A stretch of 64,000 bases of DNA from Azoarcus sp. DD4. Lineage in GTDB: Bacteria > Pseudomonadota > Gammaproteobacteria > Burkholderiales > Rhodocyclaceae. The position numbers were made by a program, and so were the translations under genes. Positions 63,746-64,000 of this stretch are shown here, piece by piece. Within the stretch, counting starts at the first letter, position 1, and the number at the start of each line of letters is the position of its first letter. Location: positions 62,001-126,000 of the forward strand of contig NZ_CP022958.1 of assembly GCF_006496635.1 (NCBI RefSeq), read 5' to 3'. The notes beneath the pieces are model-generated. The model did no database searches, was not told where the DNA came from, and was given only the letters and a program-made list of their open reading frames with translations.

Positions 63746-64000
63746 TAGTCCTCGCGCTCGGCGTGCTTGAGGAAAGCCACGATGCGATAGGTCACAGGGG
63801 TGAAGACGACCTCCACCATCACCTTGGAGACGAACTGGCCGAGCATGATGGCCGGCAGCAGCTCGTTGGGTATCAGGCCCGAGTTCCAGAACGCCAGCGG
63901 ATAGAAGAGCAGCGAGTCTACGCCCTCGCCGAAGATCGTCGAACCTATCGTGCGGGTCCACAGGTGGCGGCCCTCGGTCCAGATCTTCATCTTGGCGAGG
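63700..64000 (-). CDS. Queuosine precursor transporter, YhhQ/DUF165 family, N-terminal part outside the window
   Basis: The C-terminal 99 residues of a VUT/YhhQ-type membrane protein that imports preQ0/preQ1. KIWTEGRHLWTRTIGSTIFG and GEGVDSLLFYPLAFWN are the conserved VUT segments. LLPAIMLGQFVSKVMVEVVFTP is the penultimate helix, with DYYDRETDFTPFSIKP at the end. The reading frame stays open at the right edge of the window, so the Met at 63990 is internal. Its stop overlaps the end of the DMT-carrier gene by 46 bp. Confidence 0.9.
   Translation of the reverse strand, partial: LAKMKIWTEGRHLWTRTIGSTIFGEGVDSLLFYPLAFWNSGLIPNELLPAIMLGQFVSKVMVEVVFTPVTYRIVAFLKHAEREDYYDRETDFTPFSIKP

Overview
The window is high-GC (roughly two-thirds or more G+C by eye), densely coded chromosomal DNA of a betaproteobacterium, most likely Rhodocyclales (Azoarcus/Aromatoleum/Thauera type). 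The evidence is the lysM-dprA-smg-topB block divergent from def-fmt-htpX, the earP-efp pair with the Arg32 type of EF-P, a double-length UvrA, RdgC, and a cytochrome c' next to a cytochrome b561-like gene. I see no rRNA, tRNA, insertion sequence, prophage or CRISPR array. All 55 genes read as intact; the first and last run off the window.

Layout. 1-6.25 kb: a two-component system (histidine kinase cut by the left edge) divergent from a four-gene overlapping operon of ABC ATPase, FtsX/LolC-type permease, LolA-like periplasmic protein and outer-membrane barrel. 6.35-11.2 kb: a MocR-type regulator, then a membrane-anchored AraC regulator followed by a four-gene overlapping operon; a 22-bp-period direct repeat between regulator and operon looks like its operator. 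11.2-18.3 kb: an alpha-2-macroglobulin operon (yfaA-yfaT-yfaS order). 18.5-29.2 kb: housekeeping and metabolic genes (orphan Fe-S protein, PAS sensor kinase, AI-2E permease, CoA hydrolase, exonuclease, 2H phosphoesterase, truncated globin, MFS carrier).

29.2-44.2 kb: prfC, an aspartic protease, an esterase, rdgC, a pseudouridine synthase, earP-efp, a lipoprotein and the 1871-aa UvrA. This stretch holds six perfect DnaA boxes (TGTGGATAA), all in one orientation, and three TGTGGACAA/TTGTCCACA variants; I found no perfect box elsewhere in the window. 44.2-51.4 kb: cytochrome c', a chemoreceptor with a periplasmic heme c motif behind a sigma-28-type promoter, a DegP protease, and a TonB receptor divergent from oxyR across a 34-bp palindrome. 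51.4-64 kb: topB-smg-dprA-lysM (minus strand) and def-fmt-htpX-thioredoxin-transglutaminase (plus strand), then a Cache protein, tpx, a DMT carrier and the end of a YhhQ-type queuosine-precursor transporter.

Functionally the window is rich in envelope traffic and protection (ABC/LolA operon, macroglobulin, DegP, HtpX, TonB receptor), translation quality (RF3, EF-P and its rhamnosyltransferase, Def, Fmt), DNA maintenance (UvrA, RdgC, TopB, DprA) and redox sensing (OxyR, Tpx, globin, heme chemoreceptor). The least explained signals are the DnaA-box cluster, the AraC-type tandem site with its operon, the thioester-bearing macroglobulin in a YfaS/MagD-type operon, and several strong hairpins in leaders and intergenic gaps.
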